From Rhodospirillaceae bacterium (lineage in GTDB: Bacteria > Pseudomonadota > Alphaproteobacteria > Rhodospirillales > Magnetovibrionaceae), in NCBI GenBank assembly GCA_029883045.1, contig JAOUJU010000129.1, forward strand, positions 1 to 5,509: a DNA stretch of 5,509 bases. Direction: 5' to 3'. Of this stretch, positions 5,497 through 5,509 are shown one piece after another. A model generated the notes under the pieces. That model was not told where the DNA came from. It saw nothing but the letters and a program-made list of their open reading frames with translations, and did not search any database. A program made the translations under genes and the position numbers. The stretch's first letter is position 1. Every line of letters begins with the position of its first letter.

Positions 5497-5509
5497 TTAG
5501 CCATCCCGG

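Noticed and set aside
5497..5509. TAA (complement of 5497-5499) just before the dctQ-type start as the end of an upstream gene
   Set aside because: Only ten bases of that frame remain before the window edge, too little to support a gene.
1..5509. CRISPR array, tRNA, rRNA, insertion sequence or prophage signs
   Set aside because: No spaced repeats, tRNA-like cloverleaf, transposase motifs or terminal inverted repeats were seen on either strand.

Overview
The window (5,509 bp) looks like part of the chromosome of an alphaproteobacterium of modest GC content, probably Rhodospirillales-like or a marine relative. Three things suggest this: the style of the partial alpha/beta hydrolase, the alphaproteobacterial type of hook protein, and a two-gene DctQ-DctM TRAP permease with enlarged subunits. 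The taxonomic call is inference from protein style; no rRNA or other marker gene is present.

Layout: (1) Positions 2-325 hold the 3' end of an alpha/beta hydrolase gene on the + strand. (2) Positions 326-668 hold no convincing gene. They contain a very AT-rich block (411-470) and, nearer the next gene, competing GC-rich inverted repeats. (3) Positions 669-1091 encode an unrecognised 140-residue protein on the + strand, perhaps flagellum-related because of its neighbour. (4) Positions 1092-1238 form a dense regulatory region: a perfect CRP-type palindrome, a consensus TATAAT, a sigma-28-like element and a hairpin followed by seven T's. (5) Positions 1239-2489 encode a flagellar hook protein (FlgE), closed by an intrinsic terminator at 2545-2568. 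(6) Positions 2651-3193 encode a Panacea/SocA-like (DUF4065-type) protein with its own likely promoter and no obvious toxin partner. (7) On the - strand, converging on it, lie the large (3210-4805) and small (4825-5496) membrane subunits of a TRAP transporter. The matching substrate-binding protein gene is not in the window and would be expected beyond the right edge.

Functionally, this is a junction of unrelated units: a hook gene transcribed on its own, a stand-alone antitoxin-domain protein and a solute-uptake operon. No complete new multi-gene system is visible. The most interesting signals are the CRP-type operator and leader hairpin in front of flgE, which could tie hook synthesis to cAMP or carbon status. 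Next come the uncharacterised protein before flgE, the calcium-loop-like motif inside the hook protein, and the orphan Panacea protein.
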